Shown: positions 25,895 through 32,131 of the stretch, piece after piece
Numbering within the stretch: the first letter of the stretch is position 1
Layout of the letters: the number at the start of each line of letters is the position of its first letter
NCBI RefSeq assembly: GCF_900078335.1
Contig: NZ_FKBR01000008.1
Span: 1-33,215 of the forward strand
Direction of reading: 5' to 3'
Origin: Bordetella trematum
GTDB lineage: Bacteria; Pseudomonadota; Gammaproteobacteria; Burkholderiales; Burkholderiaceae_B
DNA: 33,215 bases
Made by a program: the position numbers and the translations under genes
The notes under the pieces: generated by a model
Databases searched by the model: none
What the model was told of the DNA's origin: nothing
What the model saw: only the letters and a program-made list of their open reading frames with translations

Positions 25895-26352
25895 GGCGCA
25901 CTCCCGTACAAAAGCTGATACCCGCGCTCGGCCTCTTCCGGCCACTTACCCATGGCCATAACAGCCTGACGCGTCTGAGCAAGGCCCAGCTCGAAATAGC
26001 GCACCTTGTCTTCAGCAGGCGCACCAGATTGATCAATATAGAAATGGCAGCCATAGCAGCCGAAGGCGATGGCCCAGTCATGCGCCTTGATGCCCGCCCC
26101 CTTGCCGTGTTTGGCAAGGTTCGAATGGCAGGCAACCGTCGTGTCACGCGCTGACTTGCTGTGCCCCAGGCACCAGCCAGGAACCAACAGCGTGCAAGCC
26201 TGGCCCTGCGCCAGATCCAGCAAGGCCCGATTGCGGTAGACAGTCTTGGTGGCACGCTTACCAGGCCGGCGCGCACGCATGGCCGCACGTGGGGGCGCCA
26301 TCGGGGTCTTGCGCTGCAAGGGCTTGCCGGGCTTCATGGGGGTGCGCCTCAT
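25891..26352 (-). CDS. DUF1364 (YbcO-like) nuclease
   Basis: A 153-residue protein starting MRRTPMKPGKPLQRK, with GGAGG six bases upstream of the ATG. It carries the family core YRNRALLDLAQGQACTLLVPG...CHSNLAKHGKGAGIKAHDW...CYGCHFYIDQ, with conserved cysteines and histidines that look like a small zinc-dependent HNH-type nuclease. Homologues occur in the replication-recombination part of lambdoid phages. It overlaps both neighbours by ATGA. Confidence 0.85.
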   Translation of the reverse strand: MRRTPMKPGKPLQRKTPMAPPRAAMRARRPGKRATKTVYRNRALLDLAQGQACTLLVPGWCLGHSKSARDTTVACHSNLAKHGKGAGIKAHDWAIAFGCYGCHFYIDQSGAPAEDKVRYFELGLAQTRQAVMAMGKWPEEAERGYQLLYGSAP

Positions 26353-26906
26353 ACAGACCTCCACAACCGCTCACCGACAAGGCCGCGGCCAATGCTGCGC
26401 ACCTTCCCCTGCCGAGTCAGATCAAACAGCACCTGCCGCGCAGCAGCACCAGCAGCATCGAGACGCGACACGCCCTCCCAAGGGTCAACAGGTATCAAGT
26501 ACGGCAGCAGTACCTCGCCCAGCTCTGCCTCAGAGATCGCCTGCACGAACGTCGACACGTGCGCATAGGCGGCCTGGATCCCCTGGGCCGTCACGCGATA
26601 GCCCATGAAGATTTGCCCCAGGCCCTCACGCCGCTGGACGTAGTCAAGAAAGGGCCGGCGGATCAACGCATGAAAGCGCCTGGCGGCCTCGCGGTTGTGA
26701 TCAAGATCGGCGCGGCTGGAAACGCCGCACACCTGGCGGACATACTCTGCTGCGGAATCGACAGTCACCGGCACCGGGCCACGGTAGTCGGCCTGACCGC
26801 TGACCCAACCATGAAATTGCGGCGCCTGGCACTGCATGCCCGACAGACGGGCCAGCTGGTCGCCCCCACGGCGCGGGAAAGGGGTACGTTTGTCAAGGGT
26901 CAGCAT
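26349..26906 (-). CDS. Hypothetical early phage protein (185 aa)
   Basis: Starts MLTLDKRTPFPRRGGDQL at an ATG inside the end of the CII-like gene, with GAGGG upstream. The middle is helical (DHNREAARRFHALIRRPFLDYVQRR). The C-terminal 60 or so residues (AGAAARQVLFDLTRQGKVRSIGRGLVGERLW) read like a winged helix, so DNA binding is possible. No named family is recognised. It lies between the CII-like regulator and the replication genes. Confidence 0.75.
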   Translation of the reverse strand: MLTLDKRTPFPRRGGDQLARLSGMQCQAPQFHGWVSGQADYRGPVPVTVDSAAEYVRQVCGVSSRADLDHNREAARRFHALIRRPFLDYVQRREGLGQIFMGYRVTAQGIQAAYAHVSTFVQAISEAELGEVLLPYLIPVDPWEGVSRLDAAGAAARQVLFDLTRQGKVRSIGRGLVGERLWRSV

Positions 26907-27415
26907 TCGACCCTCGTCAGGTTGCGCACTGCACGCAGGCAAAGCACCGCCAAGTCCCAGAACGATTTATGCAACGCACTGCGCTCTGCGGGATCGACCC
27001 TGCCGTCAGCAACCGCCGCCAGATAGGCCGTATTCAGCTTTCCAACTTTGACGCCCGCCTGCATGATCTTCTGCAAGAGCGCAGCCAGCTCGTCAGGATG
27101 GCCGCCCACAGGAGCAGGCGGCACCGACACAAAAACCAAACCATGCTCGACCGATGCGTAGGTCTGCAGCCAATCGCGGGCGTATTCAGCGCCCCCGGCC
27201 TTCTCAAGCATCCACTCAGTCAGCAAGGTCGCCATTTCAAAGCTCAGCGACTCCCCCTCTTGGCCGCTCAACTTGGCGCGCAGCGACTCAAAATGGATGC
27301 TCTTGCCCCGGCGCTCACTCAGGAACCGAGCAGCATCCTTCACGCCCCCAGGCGTGCGGCGAACATCGTTGTAAAGAACATCAAGCCAGTGATAGGCATC
27401 CAAACGGCTGGTCAT
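26900..27415 (-). CDS. CII-like phage regulator (Phage_CP76 family)
   Basis: A 171-residue protein starting MTSRLDAYHWLDVLYNDVRRTPGGVKDAARFLSERRGKSIHFESLRAKLSG, which resembles the CP76/CII family of phage regulators. AAGGTAAG precedes the ATG. Such proteins sit after cro and help decide between lysis and lysogeny, often by activating repressor synthesis. The C-terminal half has a helical segment with a VADGRVDPAERSAL motif. Family assignment is from recognition of the N-terminal pattern. Confidence 0.8.
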   Translation of the reverse strand: MTSRLDAYHWLDVLYNDVRRTPGGVKDAARFLSERRGKSIHFESLRAKLSGQEGESLSFEMATLLTEWMLEKAGGAEYARDWLQTYASVEHGLVFVSVPPAPVGGHPDELAALLQKIMQAGVKVGKLNTAYLAAVADGRVDPAERSALHKSFWDLAVLCLRAVRNLTRVEC

Positions 27416-27617
27416 GGGCTTACCTTGGTTTTGGGAAATATCAGGGTTTCGGCAATGCCCGCGCATCCATAAGATGGGAGGCATGGAACAGAAACATCAA
27501 ACGTCAAGCGGACCGATCTGGACCTTGTCTGCTGGGTTGGCCGGAGCTGACGGCTGCGGTGAAGGCTGGGCCGGGGTCATCGCGCTATCCATGCGCTCTC
27601 TCCTTAAATCTGGCAGT

Positions 27618-27674
27618 CAGCCCCTTAGAATGGCTTCTCTCACGCAGAGCATTCGTTCCGAGTCAGAGGGGCTG
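27618..27674 (+). promoter_or_regulatory. Inverted repeat covering the ribosome site of the 80-aa gene
   Basis: CAGCCCCT (27618-27625) and AGGGGCTG (27667-27674) are perfectly complementary. The right arm contains most of the GAGGGG ribosome site that precedes the ATG at 27682. In RNA the pairing would hide the ribosome site. Confidence 0.4.
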
Positions 27675-27681
27675 AACAAAA

Positions 27682-27924
27682 ATGGAAATACCAAAACGTG
27701 TAGATGGAACTGCCGCGGACTTCCGAGTGACGCGAAACCTCGATACTCAGGTCGTCTATCTGCAGTTCGAGCTCACCGGGGAACCCGACCCGACTTCGCA
27801 GAAGTGGACGGACTGGATCCCAATGAGCGAGCCGCTTCTTTCCAGAGCGATCGCGAGTCTTCAGCTCCAAGTTCAAGCGTTGACCCTTGCAAGACGCGGG
27901 CTTTTAGAAGACGAGAAGCATTAG
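27682..27924 (+). CDS. Hypothetical protein on the strand opposite the early operon
   Basis: An 80-residue protein starting MEIPKRVDGTAADFRVTRN, with GAGGGG upstream. The amino acid pattern (DTQVVYLQFELTGEPD, KWTDWIPMSEPLLSRAIASLQLQVQAL) looks like a real folded protein, with strands followed by a helix. It lies between the cro-like and CII-like genes but on the plus strand, and its 3' half overlaps a minus-strand ORF (27773-28030). One of the two may be spurious. No family recognised. Confidence 0.5.
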   Translation: MEIPKRVDGTAADFRVTRNLDTQVVYLQFELTGEPDPTSQKWTDWIPMSEPLLSRAIASLQLQVQALTLARRGLLEDEKH

Positions 27925-28030
27925 GAGTAAGGCCAGGCAGTGGGTTCGCTTCGGATGCAGTAGGAGTGGCATGAAGGCGCAGCGCAGGCCGGATCAACCA
28001 CAGCACGAAGCGGGCGTACAGAGAACGCAT
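27773..28030 (-). CDS. Possible small protein coupled to cro
   Basis: An 85-residue frame starting MRSLYARFVLWLIRPALRLH. Its ATG overlaps the Cro stop (TAATG) and follows GGGAGG, a strong sign of translation. The first 20 residues are hydrophobic and basic and could associate with membrane. The rest is low in recognisable structure. It overlaps the plus-strand 80-residue gene, so it may be real only in its 5' part or not at all. Confidence 0.4.
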   Translation of the reverse strand: MRSLYARFVLWLIRPALRLHATPTASEANPLPGLTPNASRLLKARVLQGSTLELGAEDSRSLWKEAARSLGSSPSTSAKSGRVPR

Positions 28031-28293
28031 TAGGAAACCTCCCTCTTGAGACAAGGAGCAGCGCTGCTCGTGAAGAAAAACTGAATCAGCTGCTCACGCG
28101 TGAATCCAGCCCTACGACGTTGACAAGCCTGCCAAAGCGACTCCATTTTTCGCCGACGGGGAATCCTCCCTGCGCGCACTAGGTGGACCTCGATGTAGCC
28201 GGTTGTAGTCCCCGCCTCGAGGGCGAACGCACGCCGTTCCTCTGCGCTAAGGGAGAGGTAGAACGTCTTGAAATTGATGTTCGGTGTGGTCAT
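28030..28293 (-). CDS. Cro-like repressor
   Basis: An 87-residue protein starting MTTPNINFKTFYLSLSAEERRAFALEAGTTTGYIEVHLVRAGRIPRRRKMESLW. The middle has a helix-turn-helix feel (RRAFALEAGTTTGYIEVHL), and the protein is basic. It is the first gene of the early right operon, divergent from the CI-like repressor across three operators. It would compete with CI for those operators and favour lytic growth. The ATG has no Shine-Dalgarno and coincides with the predicted transcription start. Confidence 0.8.
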   Translation of the reverse strand: MTTPNINFKTFYLSLSAEERRAFALEAGTTTGYIEVHLVRAGRIPRRRKMESLWQACQRRRAGFTREQLIQFFFTSSAAPCLKREVS

Positions 28294-28328
28294 TGGAAGA
28301 GTTTATTACCTTAACGGTAATAGCTCAA
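28293..28328 (-). promoter_or_regulatory. Early right promoter (PR-like)
   Basis: On the minus strand TTGAGC (28328-28323), a 17-bp spacer and TAAACT (28305-28300), each four of six matches to consensus. Operator 1 lies in the spacer and -10 region, so bound repressor would block it. The predicted +1 at 28293 is the A of the cro ATG. Confidence 0.65.
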
Positions 28329-28369
28329 CCAAATGTTTACCTTATTGGTGCATTTACCATTGTGGTAAA
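28305..28369. promoter_or_regulatory. Three-site operator (OR-like) between CI and Cro
   Basis: Three sites of form TTTACC-N5-GGTAAA. Site 1 at 28305-28321 has arms ATTACC/GGTAAT. Site 2 at 28336-28352 has arms TTTACC/GGTGCA (imperfect). Site 3 at 28353-28369 has arms TTTACC/GGTAAA (perfect). Site centres are 31 and 17 bp apart. The same half-sites recur at 30.05-30.12 kb. Confidence 0.8.
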
Positions 28370-28388
28370 GCGATGTGCAATGAAGCCA
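28353..28388 (+). promoter_or_regulatory. Repressor maintenance promoter (PRM-like)
   Basis: TTTACC (28353-28358), a 17-bp spacer and TGCAAT (28376-28381), four of six matches each. The predicted +1 at 28388 is the A of the CI ATG. Operator 3 covers the -35 box, and operator 2 ends directly upstream of it (centre at about -44), the placement that allows activation in lambda. Confidence 0.55.
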
Positions 28389-29080
28389 TGAAATCGATCA
28401 AGAGAATTCGCCAAGAGAACTTTGCCAGGGCAGTTGATGAGCACTGCAAAGGAAGCCAGACTGCGGCAGCAGAAGCTCTTGGCTACTCCACCCCGTCCCT
28501 TGTCAGCAGGTATGCCACTGGGGCAAAGGACATAGGGGACAAGACAGCGCGGAAGATAGAAGCGGCTTTTGACTACCCTGCATATTGGATGGACGCCGAC
28601 CATTTAGACATCCAGCCCCCCTCGTCTCAGCCTTCCATAGACGGAACGAAACTGACTGTTACCATACATAGATATGACACAGGAGGCCGGATGGGAAAGG
28701 CTGGAGTAGCGCTTCGGGATCAGCCTGGCGTGATTGAAAGCTGGAGCGTTAGCCGAGAGTGGCTAGAGAAAAATGTGAGGAGCGCCGGCGCAACGAACGG
28801 GTTGTGCATCGTCACCGGGTTCGGTGACTCAATGCGGCCGATGTTCAACCCGGGAGATCCCCTAATCGTAGATTCCAGCGTCAAGTCAGTGGACTATGAC
28901 GCCGTCTATTTTTTTCGTGTTGATAACGAAGGCTTCATCAAACGGCTGCAGCGCGTCCCCGGCAAGGGGCTACTCGCGATTTCAGAGAATCCGGCATACC
29001 GGGACTGGGTCATTGACCCGACCATGGATTTCGAAGTGTTTGGCCGCGTTCTTAAAGTATGGTGCAGCCACGATTTCTAA
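28388..29080 (+). CDS. CI-like repressor with S24 autoprotease domain
   Basis: A 230-residue repressor (lambda CI has about 236). The N-terminal helix-turn-helix (about 20-60, AAAEALGYSTPSLVSRYATG) binds operators. The C-terminal LexA/S24-like domain has S148 (GFGDSMRP) and K185 (GFIKRLQ), with a possible Ala-Gly cleavage site at 105-106 (GKAGVAL). These positions are close to lambda's 111-112, 149 and 192, so RecA-stimulated self-cleavage and SOS induction are likely. I prefer this ATG because the predicted transcript starts on it. An in-frame ATG at 28373 also lacks a Shine-Dalgarno. Confidence 0.9.
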   Translation: MKSIKRIRQENFARAVDEHCKGSQTAAAEALGYSTPSLVSRYATGAKDIGDKTARKIEAAFDYPAYWMDADHLDIQPPSSQPSIDGTKLTVTIHRYDTGGRMGKAGVALRDQPGVIESWSVSREWLEKNVRSAGATNGLCIVTGFGDSMRPMFNPGDPLIVDSSVKSVDYDAVYFFRVDNEGFIKRLQRVPGKGLLAISENPAYRDWVIDPTMDFEVFGRVLKVWCSHDF

Positions 29081-29101
29081 GTCGTAGCTACCCCCGCAAG
29101 G

Positions 29102-29977
29102 TCAATCATCCATAGCTGACTCTAGCAGCGCCAGAAAGTCGCTTTCGCCAAGAATTCGCAACTCCGCCCCTTGGCCAATCAGCGTCTCGGCCTTGATATG
29201 TTTGGCGCTTTTATCCTTCCCGCCGAGCTTGGCAATGTCCTGATCCCCGACAACCAGGATAGTAGTTTTCTTGGTAACGCCAGTCGCAACGTCACATCCA
29301 GCCTTGGCTGCCCGGCTGGCAGCCTCCTGCCTTGACATCGACAGCTGCCCTGTGAACACGACCACCTCACCCGCCAGGTGGCCATCCTCATTGCCTTCCT
29401 GCGCTACAGAAGCAATGTATGACCCATCCGCCTGCGGCAGCCTACGCTTCACTCGGCGCAGCCACCACTCCAGCGGCTTACCACTCTCTTCAATCGCCCT
29501 AACTAGAATGATCCCCGCTGTAGCAGCGTCGGCGAGCGCGTTATGGTGTCGAAACGTGATCCCCAGCATGTGGGCGACGTTAGCGAGACCATAGCCCTTC
29601 CGTGATACCGCAGGCCACGCCCTCCGAGCAACTTGCGCCGAATCAAGCCAAACACAATCACCTACGACTCCGCCCGAGATAGCGAAGGCTCTGCTCAAGG
29701 CTGTGCGGTCGAAACCTGTGTGTGACACCACCACCGCACCATCTAAGCGACCCCTTACCTCGGCCATGAGAGATTGAAACGACGGCGCCCCACGAACTGC
29801 TGATTCTGTAATTCCGTGAATACGCGTATTAACTGGATCGAAGTAGTCCGCCGGGTCTACCAGCGACAGCCATTCATCGACTTTCTCCCCGCCCCGAAAC
29901 GTTGCAATCCCGATCTGGCAAATGCTCGCCATATTTGGGTTAGCTGTTTCCACATCAATCGCGACAAAGCTTGGCAT
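29102..29977 (-). CDS. DEDDh 3'-5' exonuclease fused to BRCT domain
   Basis: A 291-residue fusion. Residues 1-165 are a DnaQ-like exonuclease with D8 and E10 (AIDVETAN), D90 (SHTGFDRTAL) and H145/D150 (HNALADA), a complete DEDDh set. Residues 200-285 form a BRCT domain of the ligase/RFC type (GEVVVFTGQLSMSRQEA, VTKKTTILVVGDQD, KHIKAETL). GGAG precedes the ATG at 29977. The gene is convergent with CI and sits between the two operator regions, the slot of rexAB in lambda. It probably trims DNA ends or nicks; a superinfection or defence role is inference from location only. Confidence 0.88.
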   Translation of the reverse strand: MPSFVAIDVETANPNMASICQIGIATFRGGEKVDEWLSLVDPADYFDPVNTRIHGITESAVRGAPSFQSLMAEVRGRLDGAVVVSHTGFDRTALSRAFAISGGVVGDCVWLDSAQVARRAWPAVSRKGYGLANVAHMLGITFRHHNALADAATAGIILVRAIEESGKPLEWWLRRVKRRLPQADGSYIASVAQEGNEDGHLAGEVVVFTGQLSMSRQEAASRAAKAGCDVATGVTKKTTILVVGDQDIAKLGGKDKSAKHIKAETLIGQGAELRILGESDFLALLESAMDD

Positions 29978-30000
29978 CACCACTCTCCGTAACAGGTCGA

Positions 30001-30036
30001 ATCTTGATCGTACCTTAGGTGACAAAGTAGGCCAAA
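30001..30036 (-). promoter_or_regulatory. Possible own promoter of the exonuclease-BRCT gene
   Basis: TTGGCC (30036-30031), a 17-bp spacer and TACGAT (30013-30008), four of six matches each; +1 would be near 30001, about 24 nt before the ATG. It lies outside the nearby operator sites, so expression in a lysogen is possible. Confidence 0.35.
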
Positions 30037-30045
30037 GCTATTGAA

Positions 30046-30120
30046 TTCCCAAAACGGTAAAAAAAAAATAATCAAAGCAGTTACCGTTTTGGTTCCATTA
30101 AAATTACCATTTAGGTAAAC
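30046..30120. promoter_or_regulatory. Second operator cluster (OL-like)
   Basis: Three sites of the same type as at 28.3 kb. Site 30046-30062 has ATTCCC/GGTAAA, with one good half. Site 30081-30097 has GTTACC/GGTTCC. Site 30104-30120 has ATTACC/GGTAAA and is nearly perfect. Shared half-sites imply that the same CI and Cro proteins bind both clusters. Confidence 0.75.
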
Positions 30121-30129
30121 TCTTTCTAC
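30094..30129 (+). promoter_or_regulatory. Early left promoter (PL-like)
   Basis: The -10 TAAACT (30117-30122) is identical to that of the PR-like promoter, and both are followed by CTT. The -35 TTCCAT (30094-30099), 17 bp away, is weak. The best OL site lies between them. Predicted +1 is 30129. Confidence 0.5.
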
Positions 30130-30134
30130 GACCT

Positions 30135-30257
30135 GCTCTTTAACAACCGAGGCCGCCCGCCCCCAACCAGGGAAGGGCGAAACAGAACCACCCCAGAGGT
30201 CAGCGCCTCCGGGCCTCTGTGTTCCTGGCAAACGCCAGGAAACGCCCAGCCGGGCGT
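30135..30257 (+). promoter_or_regulatory. boxA and hairpin leader (nut- or put-like antitermination site)
   Basis: TGCTCTTTAACAA (30135-30147) matches the rrn-type boxA core TGCTCTTTAACA. Hairpins follow: CGCCC/GGGCG (30155-30180), CAGAGG/CCTCTG (30194-30219), a perfect 8-bp stem TTCCTGGC with an AAAC loop (30222-30241), and ACGCCC/GGGCGT (30242-30257) directly adjoining it. The set begins about 6 nt after the predicted PL start. The boxA is read directly; antitermination is inferred from lambda nut and HK022 put. Confidence 0.6.
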
Positions 30258-30341
30258 GGCGACGATAACCCCGGCCATCTGCCTGCGCCGTGACAGGACG
30301 CAGACCGATGATTCGCCCCATGCAGGGGCTTGGAGAAAGCA

Positions 30342-30509
30342 ATGGAGTACGGATGGCCGCAGATCGTGGTGATCGTGTGGTTCGGCATGTGCATCTGGGT
30401 GTCGTTGATGAACGACGGACAGCCGATAGGCGGAAAACACAGTTTCGTGGTCCGTCTGATTTTCACCGCCATCACCGCCTGGATCTTGAAAGAAGGCGGC
30501 TTTTTCTAA
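30342..30509 (+). CDS. Small phage membrane protein (55 aa)
   Basis: Starts MEYGWPQIVVIVWFGMCIWVS after GGAGAAAGCA. There are two hydrophobic segments: residues 7-23, and about 36-49 (VVRLIFTAITAWIL), with a short polar turn NDGQPIGGKH between. It ends KEGGFF. Small MEYGWPQI-type membrane proteins are frequent in phage early operons, and no function is known to me. It is the first gene behind the boxA leader. Confidence 0.8.
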   Translation: MEYGWPQIVVIVWFGMCIWVSLMNDGQPIGGKHSFVVRLIFTAITAWILKEGGFF

Positions 30510-30510
30510 A

Positions 30511-30526
30511 CCCCGGTGCGCCGGGG
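30511..30526 (+). other. GC hairpin between early left genes
   Basis: Perfect stem CCCCGG/CCGGGG with a TGCG loop, starting 2 bp after the stop of the membrane protein. There is no T-run, so it is not an intrinsic terminator. It may protect RNA or mark a processing site. Confidence 0.4.
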
Positions 30527-30545
30527 ATGCACTGAGGAAATGACT

Positions 30546-30755
30546 ATGACAACCGTACACGACCTGCTGATGATCTGCCCTGACGACCAAATCACGCGCA
30601 TGCAAATCGTGTGGAAAGCGGTAGCCGCCGGCCAATGGAAGGAAGCCGCGCACCATCTGCGCAACGCGGAAAATGAAGGCGAATCGTCCTGGCATGACCG
30701 CTGCGGCATGCTGGCTGATGAGTTCGATAGCAAGGTGGAAGTATGCGCCGCCTGA
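30546..30755 (+). CDS. Small acidic early protein (69 aa)
   Basis: Starts MTTVHDLLMICPDDQITRM; GAGGAA precedes the ATG at 30546 with suitable spacing, and an ATG at 30540 is too close to it. Mostly helical by composition (QWKEAAHHLRNAENEGESSWHDRCGMLADEF). It overlaps the next gene by 13 bp. No known family. Confidence 0.7.
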   Translation: MTTVHDLLMICPDDQITRMQIVWKAVAAGQWKEAAHHLRNAENEGESSWHDRCGMLADEFDSKVEVCAA

Positions 30756-30976
30756 TCTTCATCCGCCACCGGGTTCTGCGCTTCACGCGCAGCGACCTGA
30801 CGGGCTTTCAAGTTCTGTACCGTGACCGTCTGCTTTTCGGCCGCATCCGCGTCTGGCGAACTGAGATTGACCGCGAAGACGTTCCATCTTGGGCATTCAT
30901 TGCGCAAGCCTGCCTCGGGTCAACAGACTGGGAGTCGCGACTATTCAAAGAGTATGCGCATCTCCGGCCCGCCTGA
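30743..30976 (+). CDS. Small basic early protein (77 aa)
   Basis: Starts MRRLIFIRHRVLRFTRSDLTGFQVLYRDRLLFGRIRVWRTE, with AAGGTGGAAG ahead of the ATG, inside the end of the previous gene. Basic and beta-like in its first half, acidic and aromatic in the second. The overlap and ribosome site support translation. Function unknown. Confidence 0.7.
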   Translation: MRRLIFIRHRVLRFTRSDLTGFQVLYRDRLLFGRIRVWRTEIDREDVPSWAFIAQACLGSTDWESRLFKEYAHLRPA

Positions 30977-31043
30977 CAGCCCCTACTCAAGCGCCTGCGT
31001 GCGGGGGATCGGCAGCGGCTGTCGCTGACAACAGAGAAAACCA

Positions 31044-31454
31044 ATGAAAAAACTCCTTATCGCCTTGCCTCTCACTGTCGCAATAGCTGGCTGCAGTACC
31101 GACGCCGACGTCGCGCAACGCAACCTGTCAAAAGCCGCAGACCAATTCGAGATAAACCGGCGCATCGTTTTCTACAACGGAATCACTGACCGCTACATGC
31201 TCTCCATCGAAGGGCTGTGCAGCGTTGAAACCAGCAGCAGTGGCCATGTGCTGCACGTGATCTGCAAGACCGGCCCGAGCGAATTCAAAAAGCACATGCT
31301 GGGCTTGTCCGACAACGTGACCTTCTTTGTCGAGCAGCTCCACCCCGCCAAGGCCAGCGTCTACCACTACCGCGTGGTGTTTAAACCCCAGGCAATCATC
31401 CCGGATATCGAGTTTGCTGGAAGCACCGACGCTCTGAAAGTCCTCGCCAAGTAA
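31044..31454 (+). CDS. Phage lipoprotein (beta-sandwich type)
   Basis: A 136-residue protein with a clear lipoprotein signal: MKKLLIALPLTVAIAGC, in which C17 would be lipidated after cleavage at the lipobox. The mature part (NFEINRRIVFYNGITD-like core, LSIEGLCSVE, VICKTGPSEFKKHMLGLSDNVTFFVEQL, YHYRVVFKPQAIIPDIEF) matches a family often annotated as beta-sandwich lipoprotein in prophages. It should sit in the envelope, where phage lipoproteins can act in superinfection exclusion; that role is unproven here. The ribosome site is weak. Confidence 0.85.
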   Translation: MKKLLIALPLTVAIAGCSTDADVAQRNLSKAADQFEINRRIVFYNGITDRYMLSIEGLCSVETSSSGHVLHVICKTGPSEFKKHMLGLSDNVTFFVEQLHPAKASVYHYRVVFKPQAIIPDIEFAGSTDALKVLAK

Positions 31455-31910
31455 GAAATACAGCGACCCTCCCCGCTATATCGGAGGGCCATCGATCTAG
31501 GCGTCACCCCGCCAGCCACAAGTCGGGGCCAGCAACCAGCGGAGGCCGTCATGTGACCGCACCGAGGTTTAGCCCCTGAGTACGCGGGCGCAGAGAGCCG
31601 GGCGATATCGGCATGGGTCATAACTTGGCTGATGGCTGGAGGAGCACCCACCCTCTGTATGCCAGGTGACGCCGCCAGACGACATTTGGAAGGACGCCAG
31701 CCTGAGGCGCACAGGCCCATGAGGGACATGGCCATAGCCCTAACGCCCTGGCAAACCAGGGCCATCAAGATCGCCCCTCGCCGACACCGGGTTAGCGCCG
31801 GGCAGTCACCCCCTCCTTGTGAACAAACGCTGCTTCATGCGAGCGGCTAGGGGCGACCTTGATGGCTTCGCCTGCAGCACCCCTCCCCCACATTCCCCTA
31901 GGAATCCCAC
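31455..31910 (+). other. Structured non-coding stretch of about 455 bp
   Basis: No frame here has both a credible ribosome site and protein-like composition. Several inverted repeats are visible: CCCTCC/GGAGGG (31467-31488); GGCGTCACC with GGTGACGCC (31500-31508 and 31665-31673); a perfect hairpin GCCCTGG-CAAA-CCAGGGC (31745-31762); and GCCATCAAGATCGCCCCT (31761-31778), pairing 17 of 18 with 31849-31866. It may be a structured RNA or leader within the early left transcript, or remains of decayed genes. Confidence 0.45.
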
Positions 31911-32129
31911 ATGAGAAAGAAATCATCGGTGGGCCGGCGTGCTGCCGCCCTGCTCAGACTCGCCTATCGAAAGCAATGGGACATCAACGCCGTCTGCTAC
32001 GGCGGCAGCATCAGCGCACTGGTCTTCTGCGCGCTCATCCTCACCGGAGTCATCGGACCCAGCCTGGATGCCAACGACCAGACCGCAGAAGAACGCACCC
32101 GAAAAACCGCCATCGCCGCAAAGGAGTAA
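31911..32129 (+). CDS. Small membrane protein upstream of ssb
   Basis: A 72-residue protein starting [21 protein letters not shown], with TAGGA upstream. A positively charged N-terminus is followed by one transmembrane segment (about residues 29-49, [21 protein letters not shown]) and a short polar tail. It ends 2 bp before ssb, and its last codons form the ssb ribosome site, so the two are likely coupled. Function unknown. Confidence 0.65.
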   Translation: MRKKSSVGRRAAALLRLAYRKQWDINAVCYGGSISALVFCALILTGVIGPSLDANDQTAEERTRKTAIAAKE

Positions 32130-32131
32130 CC

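Noticed and set aside
27483-27974. A 163-codon plus-strand frame starting after GGGAGG
   Set aside because: The ribosome site is good, but the protein is Ser/Arg/Gly-rich without structure and its second half is the shifted frame of the more protein-like 80-residue gene. Kept out, though a short leader peptide is not excluded.
30126-30695. A 189-codon minus-strand frame across the left leader
   Set aside because: It runs antisense to the boxA leader and the 55-residue membrane protein, has no ribosome site and looks random.
31632-31850. A 72-codon plus-strand frame in the non-coding block
   Set aside because: There is no ribosome site, the composition is Arg/Pro/His-rich, and it crosses strong hairpins. 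It looks like chance.
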